Shown: positions 8,336 to 17,148, numbered from the stretch's first letter. The stretch is 64,000 nucleotides of DNA from Bradyrhizobium sp. CCGE-LA001 (GCF_000296215.2 NZ_CP013949.1:2969501-3033500), one strand, 5' to 3'. The notes: generated by a model not told the origin, from the sequence alone. Made by a program: numbers and translations.

Positions 8336-8424
8336 GAGAAAGAAACGTGTTGCTCGCCGCATTGGCAATGACGAGCTCGAGACGCCTTACGCGTCTCACT
8401 CAACGATAGCGCCGATCGCGGTGG

Positions 8425-9399
8425 TCAACGCTCCGACGAACTGGTGCCAGTGCGCACGGTCGGGCTAGAGCCGGGCTGCACTCCCGGCCGCGTTTGGCTG
8501 GCGCCGGCACGTGCGCGCTGGCGCTCGCCGTCATGGAGCGATGACCCATACTTGGCGCGGGTGACGGCGAGCGTCGAGCCGCGCCAGGCTGCCAGCATCA
8601 CCAGCGCCGAGCGATCGCTGAGGCGGTCATAGAGCCGCGACAGCCGGTACACCTCGTTTACGGACGTCCCGATTTCCGGCCTGAAGAACAGGAGGATGCG
8701 CTGGAACACCGGGCTCGGCATGTCGAGCGCGCGCGCGGCAACCGCGAGCGCCTCGCCGCCGGCATCGTCGACGATCTGGGCGGCGACGCGCGAGGGCAGG
8801 ATCAGGCTGTCGCCGAGCTCGAAGGTGAAGTTCTCGGCGTCGCCCGCGATCGCGGCCATCTCCAGGATCTGGATCGCGCGCTTGGCGCGCACGGTCGGAA
8901 TCCGCGGCGCGGCCTTCAGCGGGGTCTGCGCCAGATTGTGCAGGATCAGCGCGCGCTCGGAGGCGGCGGCGCGGAAGAACATGTCGTGGATCTCGGCGGC
9001 GTCCTTTGGCTGCATCGCCATGTTCGACGCGATGCGCTGCTCGGCCTCGGTGGGCGTGCGCAGCGGTGTGGGCGCCGGCGCGGGCGAGGGAATTTCGCGC
9101 GCGAGCGGAACCCTGCGGCCTTCCTGGGTGGCCACCAGCCCGAGCTTCTGCAGCACCGGGACGGGCGTTTGCGGATAGACCGCGAGCTTGGCCTTGATCG
9201 CCGCACGCGTCGCGTCGTCGACCTGGTCGATCAGCCGCGTTGCAAGCTCGATGAACTGGCGCTGTTCGTCGTCACTGTGGACGCGCGTCTGGACGTAGAG
9301 ATCTGTCAGCACGCGCAGCAGCGTCGGACGGACGTCGACGCCTTCGCGACGGGAGAGGGTCATCAGCCCGTCGAATCCGGGAAACAGCGACTTGGTCAT
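8425..9399 (-). CDS. DUF2336 domain-containing protein
   Basis: A 324-residue, mostly helical protein with no signal peptide or membrane span. It matches the alphaproteobacterial DUF2336 family: DVRPTLLRVLTDLYVQ near the start, DDEQRQFIELATRLID, and the repeat-like helical core with ALILHNLAQTPLKA. The function is unknown; HEAT-like helical folds suggest protein-protein contacts. The last 30 residues are low-complexity Ser/Arg/Gly. A CtrA-type box lies 55 bases before its ATG, suggesting cell-cycle control. Confidence 0.8.
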   Translation of the reverse strand: MTKSLFPGFDGLMTLSRREGVDVRPTLLRVLTDLYVQTRVHSDDEQRQFIELATRLIDQVDDATRAAIKAKLAVYPQTPVPVLQKLGLVATQEGRRVPLAREIPSPAPAPTPLRTPTEAEQRIASNMAMQPKDAAEIHDMFFRAAASERALILHNLAQTPLKAAPRIPTVRAKRAIQILEMAAIAGDAENFTFELGDSLILPSRVAAQIVDDAGGEALAVAARALDMPSPVFQRILLFFRPEIGTSVNEVYRLSRLYDRLSDRSALVMLAAWRGSTLAVTRAKYGSSLHDGERQRARAGASQTRPGVQPGSSPTVRTGTSSSER

Positions 9400-9453
9400 G
9401 GAAGCGTACGCAACTCGGGAGAGACACTTGCGGCCAGCCTATCGCAGCTTCGT

Positions 9454-9468
9454 TTAAAGCCTCGTTAA
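9454..9468. promoter_or_regulatory. CtrA-type box TTAA-N7-TTAA
   Basis: TTAA at 9454-9457 and TTAA at 9465-9468 are separated by exactly seven bases, the full CtrA consensus. The site lies 55 bases upstream of the DUF2336 ATG, a normal place for a CtrA-controlled promoter. CtrA is the master cell-cycle regulator of alphaproteobacteria. Found by eye. Confidence 0.6.
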
Positions 9469-9565
9469 GGAAAACGAGGCGTGAAGCCGGCCCGGCAATT
9501 TGAGCGTTGTCGTGCCGCAGCGGGACGGCGCGGCACGTCCGTTCGTTTACGGTCCGGAGGCCGCG

Positions 9566-9580
9566 TTTACACCCCGTTAA
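9566..9580. promoter_or_regulatory. Degenerate CtrA-type box TTTA-N7-TTAA
   Basis: TTTA at 9566-9569 and TTAA at 9577-9580 with a seven-base spacer differ from the CtrA consensus at one base. It lies about 75 bases upstream of the small gene at 9653. With the perfect box 110 bases away, this spacer may carry divergent CtrA-controlled promoters. Confidence 0.35.
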
Positions 9581-9652
9581 CCATGAACTGATCTTAATGC
9601 TTGACATGTTGCAGGGGCGCGTTCGGTCGCGCGGCAATCGAAGAGAGCTGAC

Positions 9653-9841
9653 ATGGGGACCATCATTGAATTTCCGGCCGGTCGCCGGGTGGGCTCGTCG
9701 GGGGATGTCGCTCCGCGCGCGGACATGGGAACGATCGTGATCCTTCCCGTGATTCGTATCGAGCGTGAGGCGGACGAAACCAGCGGCGATCGCGGGCCGG
9801 AGCAGGGCACAGCGCCGGGGCGCCGTCGTCGTCGCCGCTGA
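9653..9841 (+). CDS. Small hypothetical protein (MGTIIEFPAG)
   Basis: A 62-residue basic protein with two copies of a short motif (MGTIIEFP at the start and MGTIVILPV in the middle) and an Arg-rich tail. The ATG follows GAAGAGAGCTG. I recall Bradyrhizobium small proteins beginning MGTIIEFPA, but no function is known to me. It lies 15 bases ahead of the lipoprotein gene, so the two are probably cotranscribed. Confidence 0.55.
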   Translation: MGTIIEFPAGRRVGSSGDVAPRADMGTIVILPVIRIEREADETSGDRGPEQGTAPGRRRRRR

Positions 9842-9856
9842 TTTCGGGTTTTTGCA

Positions 9857-10618
9857 ATGCCGGAGCCCATCCGCCAGATCCGGCCCTTTTTATCGGCCGT
9901 CCTGCTCGCGCTGCTCGGCGCGATGCTGGGCGCCTGTAGCGGCGGAGATTTCGGCCGCACGCGCGAGAGCATGCGCAGCGACGACATGCACCGCTGGCTG
10001 GGTGCGGAGGCCACCGCCAGCGTCGGCCTGAGGCCCTCGCAATTTCAGCTCACCGACGAGGAGCGTCAGCTCCGCGACCTCGCCTATCCCATGATCGAGC
10101 CGCCGCTGTCGCGCCCCGCATGGAAGAGCGTGTTCGGCGACTACAAGGCGCTGCCATCGCCCTGGCGGCAGAAGATCGTGTTCGACCGCACCATGTACGG
10201 ACGCACCCTGATCGACGAGCCGCACCGCTCGCATGCCTCGCGCTATGCGCTGCTGATCGAGGACGTGCGCAACGACATCACCCGGTTCGAGCCGTTCTTC
10301 GCCTCTGCGATCCGCGTCATCGATCTCGACAGGAAGCGCGATGCCAGCATGGCGCGCGTCTCCTCCCTCTCGCCGCGTGAGAGGGACGACGCGGTGGCGC
10401 GCATGCAGGAGAACTCGCTGATCGTGCAGTGGGTACAGCAGTGCCTGGAGCAGCGCGTCTCGTCCTACCGCTGGGCGCTGGAGCGTCTGGTGATCCAGGC
10501 GCCCGACGGCATGGCCGCCGACGCCGACCGCCTGATCGGCGAATTGGCCGCCCAGACCGCCAATCCGCCGGTCGCGGGACAGCCGCCTTACGGCCGCGCG
10601 GTGGTCTCGAAGGGCTGA
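9857..10618 (+). CDS. Predicted lipoprotein of unknown function
   Basis: A 253-residue protein. The N-terminus has a basic start, a hydrophobic core (about 10-23) and a lipobox LGAC with Cys27 as the lipidation site, followed by SGG, so it should be anchored in the cell envelope. The mature part is mainly helical and charged (QLTDEERQLRDLAYPMIEPP; ALLIEDVRNDITRFEPFF). I do not recognise a named domain. It ends just before a hairpin at 10700-10716. Confidence 0.7.
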   Translation: MPEPIRQIRPFLSAVLLALLGAMLGACSGGDFGRTRESMRSDDMHRWLGAEATASVGLRPSQFQLTDEERQLRDLAYPMIEPPLSRPAWKSVFGDYKALPSPWRQKIVFDRTMYGRTLIDEPHRSHASRYALLIEDVRNDITRFEPFFASAIRVIDLDRKRDASMARVSSLSPRERDDAVARMQENSLIVQWVQQCLEQRVSSYRWALERLVIQAPDGMAADADRLIGELAAQTANPPVAGQPPYGRAVVSKG

Positions 10619-10699
10619 GCACGCCGCCCTCGGCTCGTTCCCCAACCGATCAGCGCCATCAGCCTGGAACCGGCCCCTCGGCGGAGCCTTGGCCCCTCT

Positions 10700-10716
10700 G
10701 CCGGGCTTAGCCCGGC
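10700..10716 (+). terminator. GC-rich hairpin, possible terminator
   Basis: GCCGGGC (10700-10706), loop TTA, GCCCGGC (10710-10716) form a perfect seven-pair stem 80 bases after the lipoprotein stop. No T-run follows, so it is a weak or factor-assisted terminator candidate. Confidence 0.4.
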
Positions 10717-10819
10717 CTGTGAGGCTTCCGGAACCGCATTGATCCCCCTTGTCCTCCCGGGCCGGCCAGATAGGATTGTCTCGTTTCTTCAAAGTCATTT
10801 TACCCAAAGGTCCTTCGAG

Positions 10820-13800
10820 ATGAGCTTAGACGCCGCGCGTCCATGCAATAGCCGATTGGACATTCCCGCCCGCCACCTGTTGGCCTTTGCCATTCTGCTC
10901 GGATCGACCGGCTCCGTAGCCGCGCTGACCAAGGAAGCGGCGCTCGAGAATTGCCGGATGACCGTCGGCAGGCCGATCGTGCAGGCCTGCATGCGCGCCG
11001 GCGGAGGGCCCGCGGGTGGCGCCAATCTCGAAGCCTGCCGTGCCAAGGCAACGCCTCAGGTCAGGGCTTGCGTGATGGCGGCACTGAATGCCGCCAATGG
11101 CCGCGCCAATGTCGCGGTCGAACTTCCCAAGGAAACCGCACCCAAGCTCGAGGCAGGCACGGCGCTGCCGAAGGACTTCGTTGCGCCGCCGCGCAGCATT
11201 GCCGACATCACGGCCATCCTCGACGGCGACAAGCCCGACGAGAAGCTGATCGCGGAATTGAAGTCGGAGGCCGACGCGGCACCGACCGGGAAGGAGTCCC
11301 GCCAGGATCTCGCCCAGCTCTATTTCGATCGCGCCAATGCACGCGCGCAGCTCGGCCGGCTCGCCGAAGCGATGACCGACGCCGACAAGGCCGTGGAAAT
11401 CGGGCGCGGCGCCGTCGGCCCGAATCTGTTGGGGCGGATGTTGCAGCTCCAGTCTCTGCAGCACTCGATCGCGGGCGATCCGAAGCGCGCGCTCGAGATC
11501 ATGCAAAGGCTCTTGCGCGAATCGGCCAGCATGCCGGGCGCCAAGGGATTCCAGTTCGTGACGAACCGCGGGATCGCGGCCGTTCTCATCCAGATGGGCG
11601 ACATCGCACAGGCCGAAGCCTATCTCCGCCGCAGCCAGACCGCGATCCAGGAGGCCCGCACCAGCGGCCATCCCAACTGGCGAGCGGCCTATGCGAAGTT
11701 CGGCCAGAGCTGGGAGGGCGAGCTGGAGCTCACGCGCGCCGTGATCTTCGAGGCGCGCGGGCAGTTCGCCGACGCCGAGGCCGCCTATCGCAACGGGGAG
11801 CTGCGCAAGCGCGCGAGCACGAAAGCCATCATGGCGTCGGACAGTGCGCCGGCCGAGACGCTTCTGCTGCAGGCGATCGACGGCACCGTGTTGAGCCAGG
11901 CGCGCATGAAGGCGAAGCAGGGCCGGCTCGCCGAGGCCGAGGTGGACGCGCGCCGCGCGCTGCTCTCGCGCCTGAAGGATACCGGCAAGTACAACTCGGT
12001 TACGCCGCGCTACGTCATGGGCCTGGCTGGCATTCTGGTCGACCAGGGCCGTTACGAAGAGGCCGAGAAGCTCGGCCGTGTCGCCCTCGAGATCAACAAG
12101 ACCGTGGGTGTGCCCGAGGAGTCGCAGACCACCGTGCAACTGCTGTCGCAGCTCGCCGGCATCCTGACGCTGCGGCGTCAGAACGCCGAAGCGAACGTGA
12201 TGTTTGCGCGGATCGACAAGGCGGTCGCGGGCTGGGAGCCGCAGCGTCGCCAGGTGTTCGAGCTCAATCCGTCCCGCATCCTATCGCTCTATGGCGCCGG
12301 TCAGCTGGACGCCGGCATTGCCGCCGCCGAGCAGCTCGTGAAGAAGCAGATCGCCCGGGTCGGCGAAAATCATTTCGACGCCGCCTCCGCGCGCGGCACG
12401 CTGGCGGTTGGATTGATGCGCGCCCGCCGCGATGCCGATGCGATCAGGGAGTTCAAGGCCGCCATTCCGGTCATGATGGCGAGCGCCAACGAGAACGCCG
12501 ACGACGAGAACACCACCGTGGTGGCCGCGCGCAGCCAGCGGCTGCAGACCATTGTCGAGAGCTATCTGCTGCTGCTCGGCAGGGTGGAAGGAGCCGGCAA
12601 GGAGGTTGGCGAAGAGACGTTCAGCTTGGCCGATGCCGTCCGCGGCCGCTCGGTGCAGCAGGCATTGGCAGCCTCGAGTGCGCGTGCGGCGGCAAAGGAT
12701 CCCGCGCTCGCCGAACTCGTGCGCAAGGAGCAGGACCTGACCAAGCAGGTCAACGCCCAGCTCGGCACGCTCAACAACGTGCTCGCGCTTCCTGCGGCGG
12801 AGCGCGACGAGAAAGGTGTTGCACAAATCCAGGCCTCGATTGCCACCTTGCGCGGCCAGCGCGACAAGGCGCGCCAGGAGATCAAGCAGAAATTCCCGAT
12901 CTACGCCGATCTCGTCTCGCCCAAGCCGCCGAGCGTCGCTGAGATCCGCGCAACGCTCGGCGACGACGAGGCGATGTTGTCGTTCTATTTCGGCCAGAAC
13001 GGCAGTTTCGTCTGGGCCGTGCCGAAGTCGGGGCCGGTGGCGTTCGCTGCCGTCCAGGCCAAGATCGGTGACATCGAGAGCAAGATCCGCAAGCTGCGGG
13101 AAGCGCTCGAGCCGCAGGCTGCGATGATCTCGGACATTCCGCCCTTCGACCTCAAGCTCGGCCATGAGCTGTACGAGCTGCTGCTCAAGCCCGTCGAGAG
13201 CGGCTGGAAGCCGGCCAAGAACCTGATCGTCGTGACCAACGGCGCGCTCGGACTGCTGCCCCTGTCGTTGTTGCCGACGGCACCGGCGGACGTGGCCGCG
13301 GACGAGGATCCGCTCTTCGTCGGTTACCGCAACGTGCCGTGGCTGGCGCGAACCCATGCCGTGTCGACGGTGCCGTCGGCGGCAGCGTTGCGCACGCTGC
13401 GGCAATTGCCGCCCGGCAAGCCCGGCCGCGGCGATCTCGTGGCGTTCGGCGATCCCTATTTCAACAGCGAGCAGCACGCTGAGGCGGAAGGCACCGCTGA
13501 GAAGATTCAGGTCGCCGATGCAGGCGGCAACATGACGCGCGGCGGGCCGCTGAAGCGGCGCAACAGTCCCAAGCTCGACGGTGTCGACAGCGCCGAGCTC
13601 GGTCTCCTGCCTCGGCTTCCCGATACCGCCGAGGAGTTGAAGTCGATCGCGCTGGTCTTGCAGGCGGATCCCTCCAAGGTGCTGTTCCTCGGCAAGAGCG
13701 CGACCGAGAGCGCGGTGAAGACCATGAATCTCTCCGGCTTCAGGATCCTGGCCTTTGCCACCCACGGCCTGGTCCCGGGCGAGCTCAACGGCCTGACGCA

Positions 13801-14236
13801 GCCGGCGCTCGCCTTGTCGTCGCCGGTTGTGACGGGCGAGGGCGGCGACGGGCTGCTGACGATGGAAGAGATCCTCGGTCTCAAGCTGGACGCGGACTGG
13901 GTCGTCCTGTCCGCCTGCAACACCGGCGCCGGTGCGGGCGCAGGGGCCGAGGCGGCCTCCGGGCTCGGCCGTGCGTTCTTCTACGCCGGCACGCGCGCCC
14001 TGCTGGTGACGAACTGGTCGGTGCATTCGCAGTCCGCACGGCAGTTGGTGACGGATCTGTTCAAGCGGCAGGCCGACGATCCCAAGCTGTCGCGCAGCGA
14101 AGCGCTGCGCCAGGCGACGATGGCCCTCGTCGATGGTCCCGGTTATCTCAACGGCGAAGGCAAGACCGAGTTTGCCTACGCGCATCCGCTGTTCTGGGCG
14201 CCTTACACCATCATCGGCGATGGCGGCTTGCGGTGA
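10820..14236 (+). CDS. Exported TPR-CHAT caspase-like protein
   Basis: A 1138-residue protein. A signal peptide (residues about 18-36, RHLLAFAILLGSTGSVAA) is followed by an N-terminal Cys-containing region, tetratricopeptide repeats over about 150-580 (for example LYFDRANARAQLGRLAEAMTD), a coiled-coil segment near 630-700, and a C-terminal CHAT domain from about 790. The caspase-type dyad is present: His982 in FATHGL and Cys1033 in LSACNTG. CHAT domains are predicted, and in some cases shown, to be cysteine proteases of clan CD. I start at the ATG at 10820 with AAAGG about ten bases upstream. It heads a four-gene operon. The substrate is unknown, and export of a TPR-CHAT protein is the notable point. 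Confidence 0.85.
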   Translation: MSLDAARPCNSRLDIPARHLLAFAILLGSTGSVAALTKEAALENCRMTVGRPIVQACMRAGGGPAGGANLEACRAKATPQVRACVMAALNAANGRANVAVELPKETAPKLEAGTALPKDFVAPPRSIADITAILDGDKPDEKLIAELKSEADAAPTGKESRQDLAQLYFDRANARAQLGRLAEAMTDADKAVEIGRGAVGPNLLGRMLQLQSLQHSIAGDPKRALEIMQRLLRESASMPGAKGFQFVTNRGIAAVLIQMGDIAQAEAYLRRSQTAIQEARTSGHPNWRAAYAKFGQSWEGELELTRAVIFEARGQFADAEAAYRNGELRKRASTKAIMASDSAPAETLLLQAIDGTVLSQARMKAKQGRLAEAEVDARRALLSRLKDTGKYNSVTPRYVMGLAGILVDQGRYEEAEKLGRVALEINKTVGVPEESQTTVQLLSQLAGILTLRRQNAEANVMFARIDKAVAGWEPQRRQVFELNPSRILSLYGAGQLDAGIAAAEQLVKKQIARVGENHFDAASARGTLAVGLMRARRDADAIREFKAAIPVMMASANENADDENTTVVAARSQRLQTIVESYLLLLGRVEGAGKEVGEETFSLADAVRGRSVQQALAASSARAAAKDPALAELVRKEQDLTKQVNAQLGTLNNVLALPAAERDEKGVAQIQASIATLRGQRDKARQEIKQKFPIYADLVSPKPPSVAEIRATLGDDEAMLSFYFGQNGSFVWAVPKSGPVAFAAVQAKIGDIESKIRKLREALEPQAAMISDIPPFDLKLGHELYELLLKPVESGWKPAKNLIVVTNGALGLLPLSLLPTAPADVAADEDPLFVGYRNVPWLARTHAVSTVPSAAALRTLRQLPPGKPGRGDLVAFGDPYFNSEQHAEAEGTAEKIQVADAGGNMTRGGPLKRRNSPKLDGVDSAELGLLPRLPDTAEELKSIALVLQADPSKVLFLGKSATESAVKTMNLSGFRILAFATHGLVPGELNGLTQPALALSSPVVTGEGGDGLLTMEEILGLKLDADWVVLSACNTGAGAGAGAEAASGLGRAFFYAGTRALLVTNWSVHSQSARQLVTDLFKRQADDPKLSRSEALRQATMALVDGPGYLNGEGKTEFAYAHPLFWAPYTIIGDGGLR

Positions 14237-14259
14237 CGAAAAGAGGAGGGGGGAAGAAA

Positions 14260-14703
14260 ATGAAGCGGAATATTCTACTGGGCCTTGTGGCTGCAGGTTT
14301 GTTGGCTGCGGGATCATCGCGCGCCGCGCCGTTGATCACGGAAGAGGAAGCCCAGCTGCCGCCTCCGAAGGGCGCGGTCGCCGTCGATCAGCGCGGCATC
14401 ATGCGCGGCCCCAAGATCGAGTTCGTCTCGCCGGGCGCCCCCGCGAGTTCACCCCTGCGGCTGGTATTGAAATTCCAATCCTATGGCGGGGCCAAGATCG
14501 ATCCGGAATCCGTCAAGGTGATCTTCCTCCGGACGCCGAATGTCGACCTGACCCCTCGGGTCAAGCCCTTCGTGCAGCCTGACGGCATCAACATGCATGA
14601 TGCGGAGCTGCCGCCGGGCGAATACACGATGCGTGTCGACATCAAGGATAGCGATGGCCGGCCGGGCACGGCCATGTTCACCCTCAAGGTCGCGCCCAAG
14701 TGA
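14260..14703 (+). CDS. Small exported protein in the CHAT operon
   Basis: A 147-residue protein with a signal peptide (MKRNILLGLVAAGLLAAGSS, likely cut after RAA). The mature part begins PLITEEEAQLPPPKGA and ends in a beta-rich segment (ESVKVIFLRTPNVDLT, YTMRVDIKDSDGRPGTAMF) resembling an Ig- or CARDB-like sandwich. I do not know a named family. The ATG at 14260 has an excellent GAGGAGGGGGGAAG upstream; a GTG at 14233 overlapping the CHAT stop is in frame but would lengthen the signal peptide. It may act with the CHAT protein outside the cytoplasm. Confidence 0.75.
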   Translation: MKRNILLGLVAAGLLAAGSSRAAPLITEEEAQLPPPKGAVAVDQRGIMRGPKIEFVSPGAPASSPLRLVLKFQSYGGAKIDPESVKVIFLRTPNVDLTPRVKPFVQPDGINMHDAELPPGEYTMRVDIKDSDGRPGTAMFTLKVAPK

Positions 14704-14897
14704 GTTGTCCTTACTGCCAGTCCGGGACTGCGGAGGGGGCGCTGGTTTGCGCGTCTTGCGGACGCGACATCGCCGTTCCCGCGACGCTGATTGCGGAGCG
14801 GGACGATCTCCTGCGCAAGCGCGAGCACTTGCGCGATGAACTGCGGCGGGCCAGGGACGAGGTCGAGACCATCATGAGGCAAAGGAAGTCGCGCTAG
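14700..14897 (+). CDS. Small zinc-ribbon and coiled-coil protein
   Basis: A 65-residue protein starting at a GTG that overlaps the preceding stop by four bases (GTGA). Residues 3-20 are a zinc ribbon with Cys3, Cys6, Cys17 and Cys20 (CxxC-x10-CxxC). The rest is a highly charged helix (ERDDLLRKREHLRDELRRAR) that should form a coiled coil. It has no signal peptide, so it is cytoplasmic. The ribbon spacing is identical to that of the next protein, suggesting duplication or pairing. Confidence 0.75.
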   Translation: MSCPYCQSGTAEGALVCASCGRDIAVPATLIAERDDLLRKREHLRDELRRARDEVETIMRQRKSR

Positions 14898-14899
14898 CG

Positions 14900-15664
14900 A
14901 TGGAATGTCCGTTCTGCGCCGAGACCATCAAGGACGAAGCCATTGCGTGCAAGCACTGCTCGCGGGATCTGCGCGTCGTGCGGCCGACCCTGCTCGAGAT
15001 CGACGAGATCGTTGCCGACCTGGACAAGCTCAGGCGCGATCTCGATCGCGTCAATGTCCGCCTCGAGCGCCACAACAATTCGCTGCGCTATTACGGCACG
15101 CATGCGGTGCTCTATGTGGTCATTCCATCCCTGCTGCTGGTGATCGCGCACGTGCTCGTGACCATCACTTTCAACGTGTCCCCGATCCCGCTTCGGATTG
15201 CATCGATTGTCATACCGCTGCTGTTCGGCTTCGTGGCCTATCCGTTGCACCGGGTGTCCGCCCTGACGGCGCTCGTGCTGGCGTTCCTGGCGGCGGCCGT
15301 CAGCGTCCTGTCGATGCTGACGGTCACGGGGATCCACGATCATGTCCCGATCCTTCCGACGATCTGGATCGAATGGCGTGAAGTGTTCGAATATGGCGCG
15401 AGCATCCTGCTCGCCTTCGTCTCCGGCAACATTCTCAGCGTTGTGATCTTCCAGATCTTGCCGCGTGTGCTGACCCAGGGCGGCAAGCCGAACGCCTTCG
15501 CATTCAGGGTGGCGCGCCTGCTCGGGCAGCATGTCGGCGAGGAGCAGCTGCGCCGCCGCGCCCGCCTGATCCAGGATCTCATGCAGACCGTCGGGCCGCT
15601 GGCGGGTGTCGCCGCAACCGCCGTCGGCTCGATCTACGCGGGACTAAAGGGAATGCTCGGATAG
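14900..15664 (+). CDS. Zinc-ribbon, coiled-coil membrane protein
   Basis: A 254-residue protein starting two bases after the previous stop. Residues 3-20 form a zinc ribbon (Cys3, Cys6, Cys17, Cys20) with the same spacing as in the upstream gene. A charged helix follows at 35-65 (EIVADLDKLRRDLDRVNVRL). Four membrane spans lie between about 72 and 190. The C-terminal part contains RVARLLGQHVGEEQLRRRAR and a final hydrophobic helix. The ribbon and coiled coil are predicted to face the cytoplasm. It may anchor the small zinc-ribbon protein and link the cytoplasm to the exported CHAT protein; this is inference from the operon. Confidence 0.75.
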   Translation: MECPFCAETIKDEAIACKHCSRDLRVVRPTLLEIDEIVADLDKLRRDLDRVNVRLERHNNSLRYYGTHAVLYVVIPSLLLVIAHVLVTITFNVSPIPLRIASIVIPLLFGFVAYPLHRVSALTALVLAFLAAAVSVLSMLTVTGIHDHVPILPTIWIEWREVFEYGASILLAFVSGNILSVVIFQILPRVLTQGGKPNAFAFRVARLLGQHVGEEQLRRRARLIQDLMQTVGPLAGVAATAVGSIYAGLKGMLG

Positions 15665-15685
15665 CTGAACGTGGACGCCCGTCAG

Positions 15686-16276
15686 TCAGCGCTGCCCGTC
15701 GTGCACTGAAATCTCCGATGCCTTGAGGCCGCCGATGCGCGCATGCGGGCGGCCGCCCGTCGCCATCACGAGGCCGAAAGCGATCTCGTCGCGTCGCGGC
15801 GCGTCCCACAGCGTCATCTCGGCCGTGCCGAAATGGCTACGGACATAGGCGGCGTGGATATGGCCCAGCGGCACCATCAGGCGCGTGCCGGGTCCGCCGA
15901 TGGTCTTTGCGGCCGGCACGATCGCCTTCGGCTGCTCCTTGGATCGGCTCAGCACCTCGCGCATGCCGTGGCCGCCGGCTTCGTGCCAGACCGCGCCATG
16001 CTCGAGCTCGCCGTCCTCGCCGACGATGATGCCCTTGCCATAGGCTTCGATGCGCTCTGCGCCGCCGAGCTGCGCGATCAGACGTGTCGCCAGCTCGCGC
16101 CCGAGCTCGCGCAAGGACGCCTGAAACGGCATCAGGTCGGATTCAAAGCGACCGGCGAAGGGATTGCGGATGACTGCGACGGCGGTGCCGACCAGCAGCG
16201 GCTGCTCCAGCCGCGGGCCGCGCTCGTGCCAGATCGTCTCGACGCCGACCGCGGTCTTTCGAATGTCGTATGACAT
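15686..16276 (-). CDS. Amino acid synthesis (DUF1185) family protein
   Basis: A 196-residue protein matching the DUF1185/AA_synth family. Typical stretches are the start MSYDIRKTAVGVETIWHERG, the VAVIRNPFAG strand, GKGIIVGEDGELEHGAVWHE, and HIHAAYVRSHFGTAEMTLWDAP. Structures of the family are known but its reaction is not established; the name is historical. It follows the FAH-family gene after eight bases in the same direction, so the two form an operon, probably in breakdown of an aromatic or heterocyclic compound. Confidence 0.85.
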   Translation of the reverse strand: MSYDIRKTAVGVETIWHERGPRLEQPLLVGTAVAVIRNPFAGRFESDLMPFQASLRELGRELATRLIAQLGGAERIEAYGKGIIVGEDGELEHGAVWHEAGGHGMREVLSRSKEQPKAIVPAAKTIGGPGTRLMVPLGHIHAAYVRSHFGTAEMTLWDAPRRDEIAFGLVMATGGRPHARIGGLKASEISVHDGQR

Positions 16277-16284
16277 GCGCGATG

Positions 16285-17148
16285 CTATGCCTCGTCCACG
16301 ACGGGATTGCGGAGCACGCCGATGTTCTCGATCTCGACCTCCACGACGTCGCCCGGCTTGAGGAAGACCGGGGGCTTGCGCGTGAAGCCGACACCGGCCG
16401 GCGTGCCGGTGGCGATGACGTCACCGGGCACGAGGTCGAAGATGGTCGAGCAATATTCGATCAGCCGCGGGATCGAGAAGATCAGCATCGAGGTGTCAGA
16501 GGATTGCACAGTCGCGCCGTTGACGCGCGTCTCGAGCTTCAGCTTGGTCGGGTCGCCGATCTCGTCGGGCGTGACCAGCCACGGGCCGAACGGGCCGGTG
16601 CCGACGAAGTTCTTGCCGGAAGCGATCTGTTGGGCGTGGCGCTGCCAGTCGCGAACGCTGACATCGTTGTAGATCGAATATCCCGCCACGTGGCTCCAGG
16701 CGTCGGCCTGGCTGATGTGACGACCGCCCTTGCCGATGACGACGGCGAGCTCGCCCTCCCAGTCGAAATTGTCCGAGACTTTCGGCCGGATCACCGGCGC
16801 ATTGTGCGCCACCTGGGAGCGCCAGACCCGCAGGAATATCGGCGGGAATTCGGTGATCTCGCGCTTCATGCCGAACGCGACCGCCTCGTTGTGGTGGTCG
16901 AGATAATTGCGCACGGCGCAGACGATCTTCTCGGGGCGGGGGATCACTGGCAGATATTTGACGTCGCTCAGCGCCATCGTCGGCTTGTGTGCGGCGACGA
17001 TGGCCTCGCGGCGCGCATAGTCATCGCTGCCGACGAAGTCGGCGAGAACAGGGTACTGGGGCAGGGCGCGGCAGAGATCGACGATTCCGTTTTCGACAAC
17101 GGCGCCCCAGCTTTCCCGATTTCCATCCCAGAATGACAGTAGCTTCAT
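16285..17148 (-). CDS. Fumarylacetoacetate hydrolase family protein
   Basis: A 287-residue protein of the FAH superfamily, metal-dependent hydrolases, isomerases or decarboxylases acting on beta-diketo or acylpyruvate-type intermediates. The core matches the family: NYLDHHNEA, FDWEGELAVVIGKGGRHIS, YSIYNDVSVRDWQ, KNFVGTGPFGPWLVTPDEIGDP, FDLVPGDVIATGTPAGVGFTR. The metal ligands fall in the EGEL and VRD segments as usual. It is the first gene after the GntR operator region and probably acts late in the pathway. Confidence 0.9.
   Translation of the reverse strand: MKLLSFWDGNRESWGAVVENGIVDLCRALPQYPVLADFVGSDDYARREAIVAAHKPTMALSDVKYLPVIPRPEKIVCAVRNYLDHHNEAVAFGMKREITEFPPIFLRVWRSQVAHNAPVIRPKVSDNFDWEGELAVVIGKGGRHISQADAWSHVAGYSIYNDVSVRDWQRHAQQIASGKNFVGTGPFGPWLVTPDEIGDPTKLKLETRVNGATVQSSDTSMLIFSIPRLIEYCSTIFDLVPGDVIATGTPAGVGFTRKPPVFLKPGDVVEVEIENIGVLRNPVVDEA

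Noticed and set aside
10739..10819. Upstream extension of the CHAT protein
   Set aside because: It would place 27 polar residues ahead of the signal peptide; ATG 10820 has a ribosome site.
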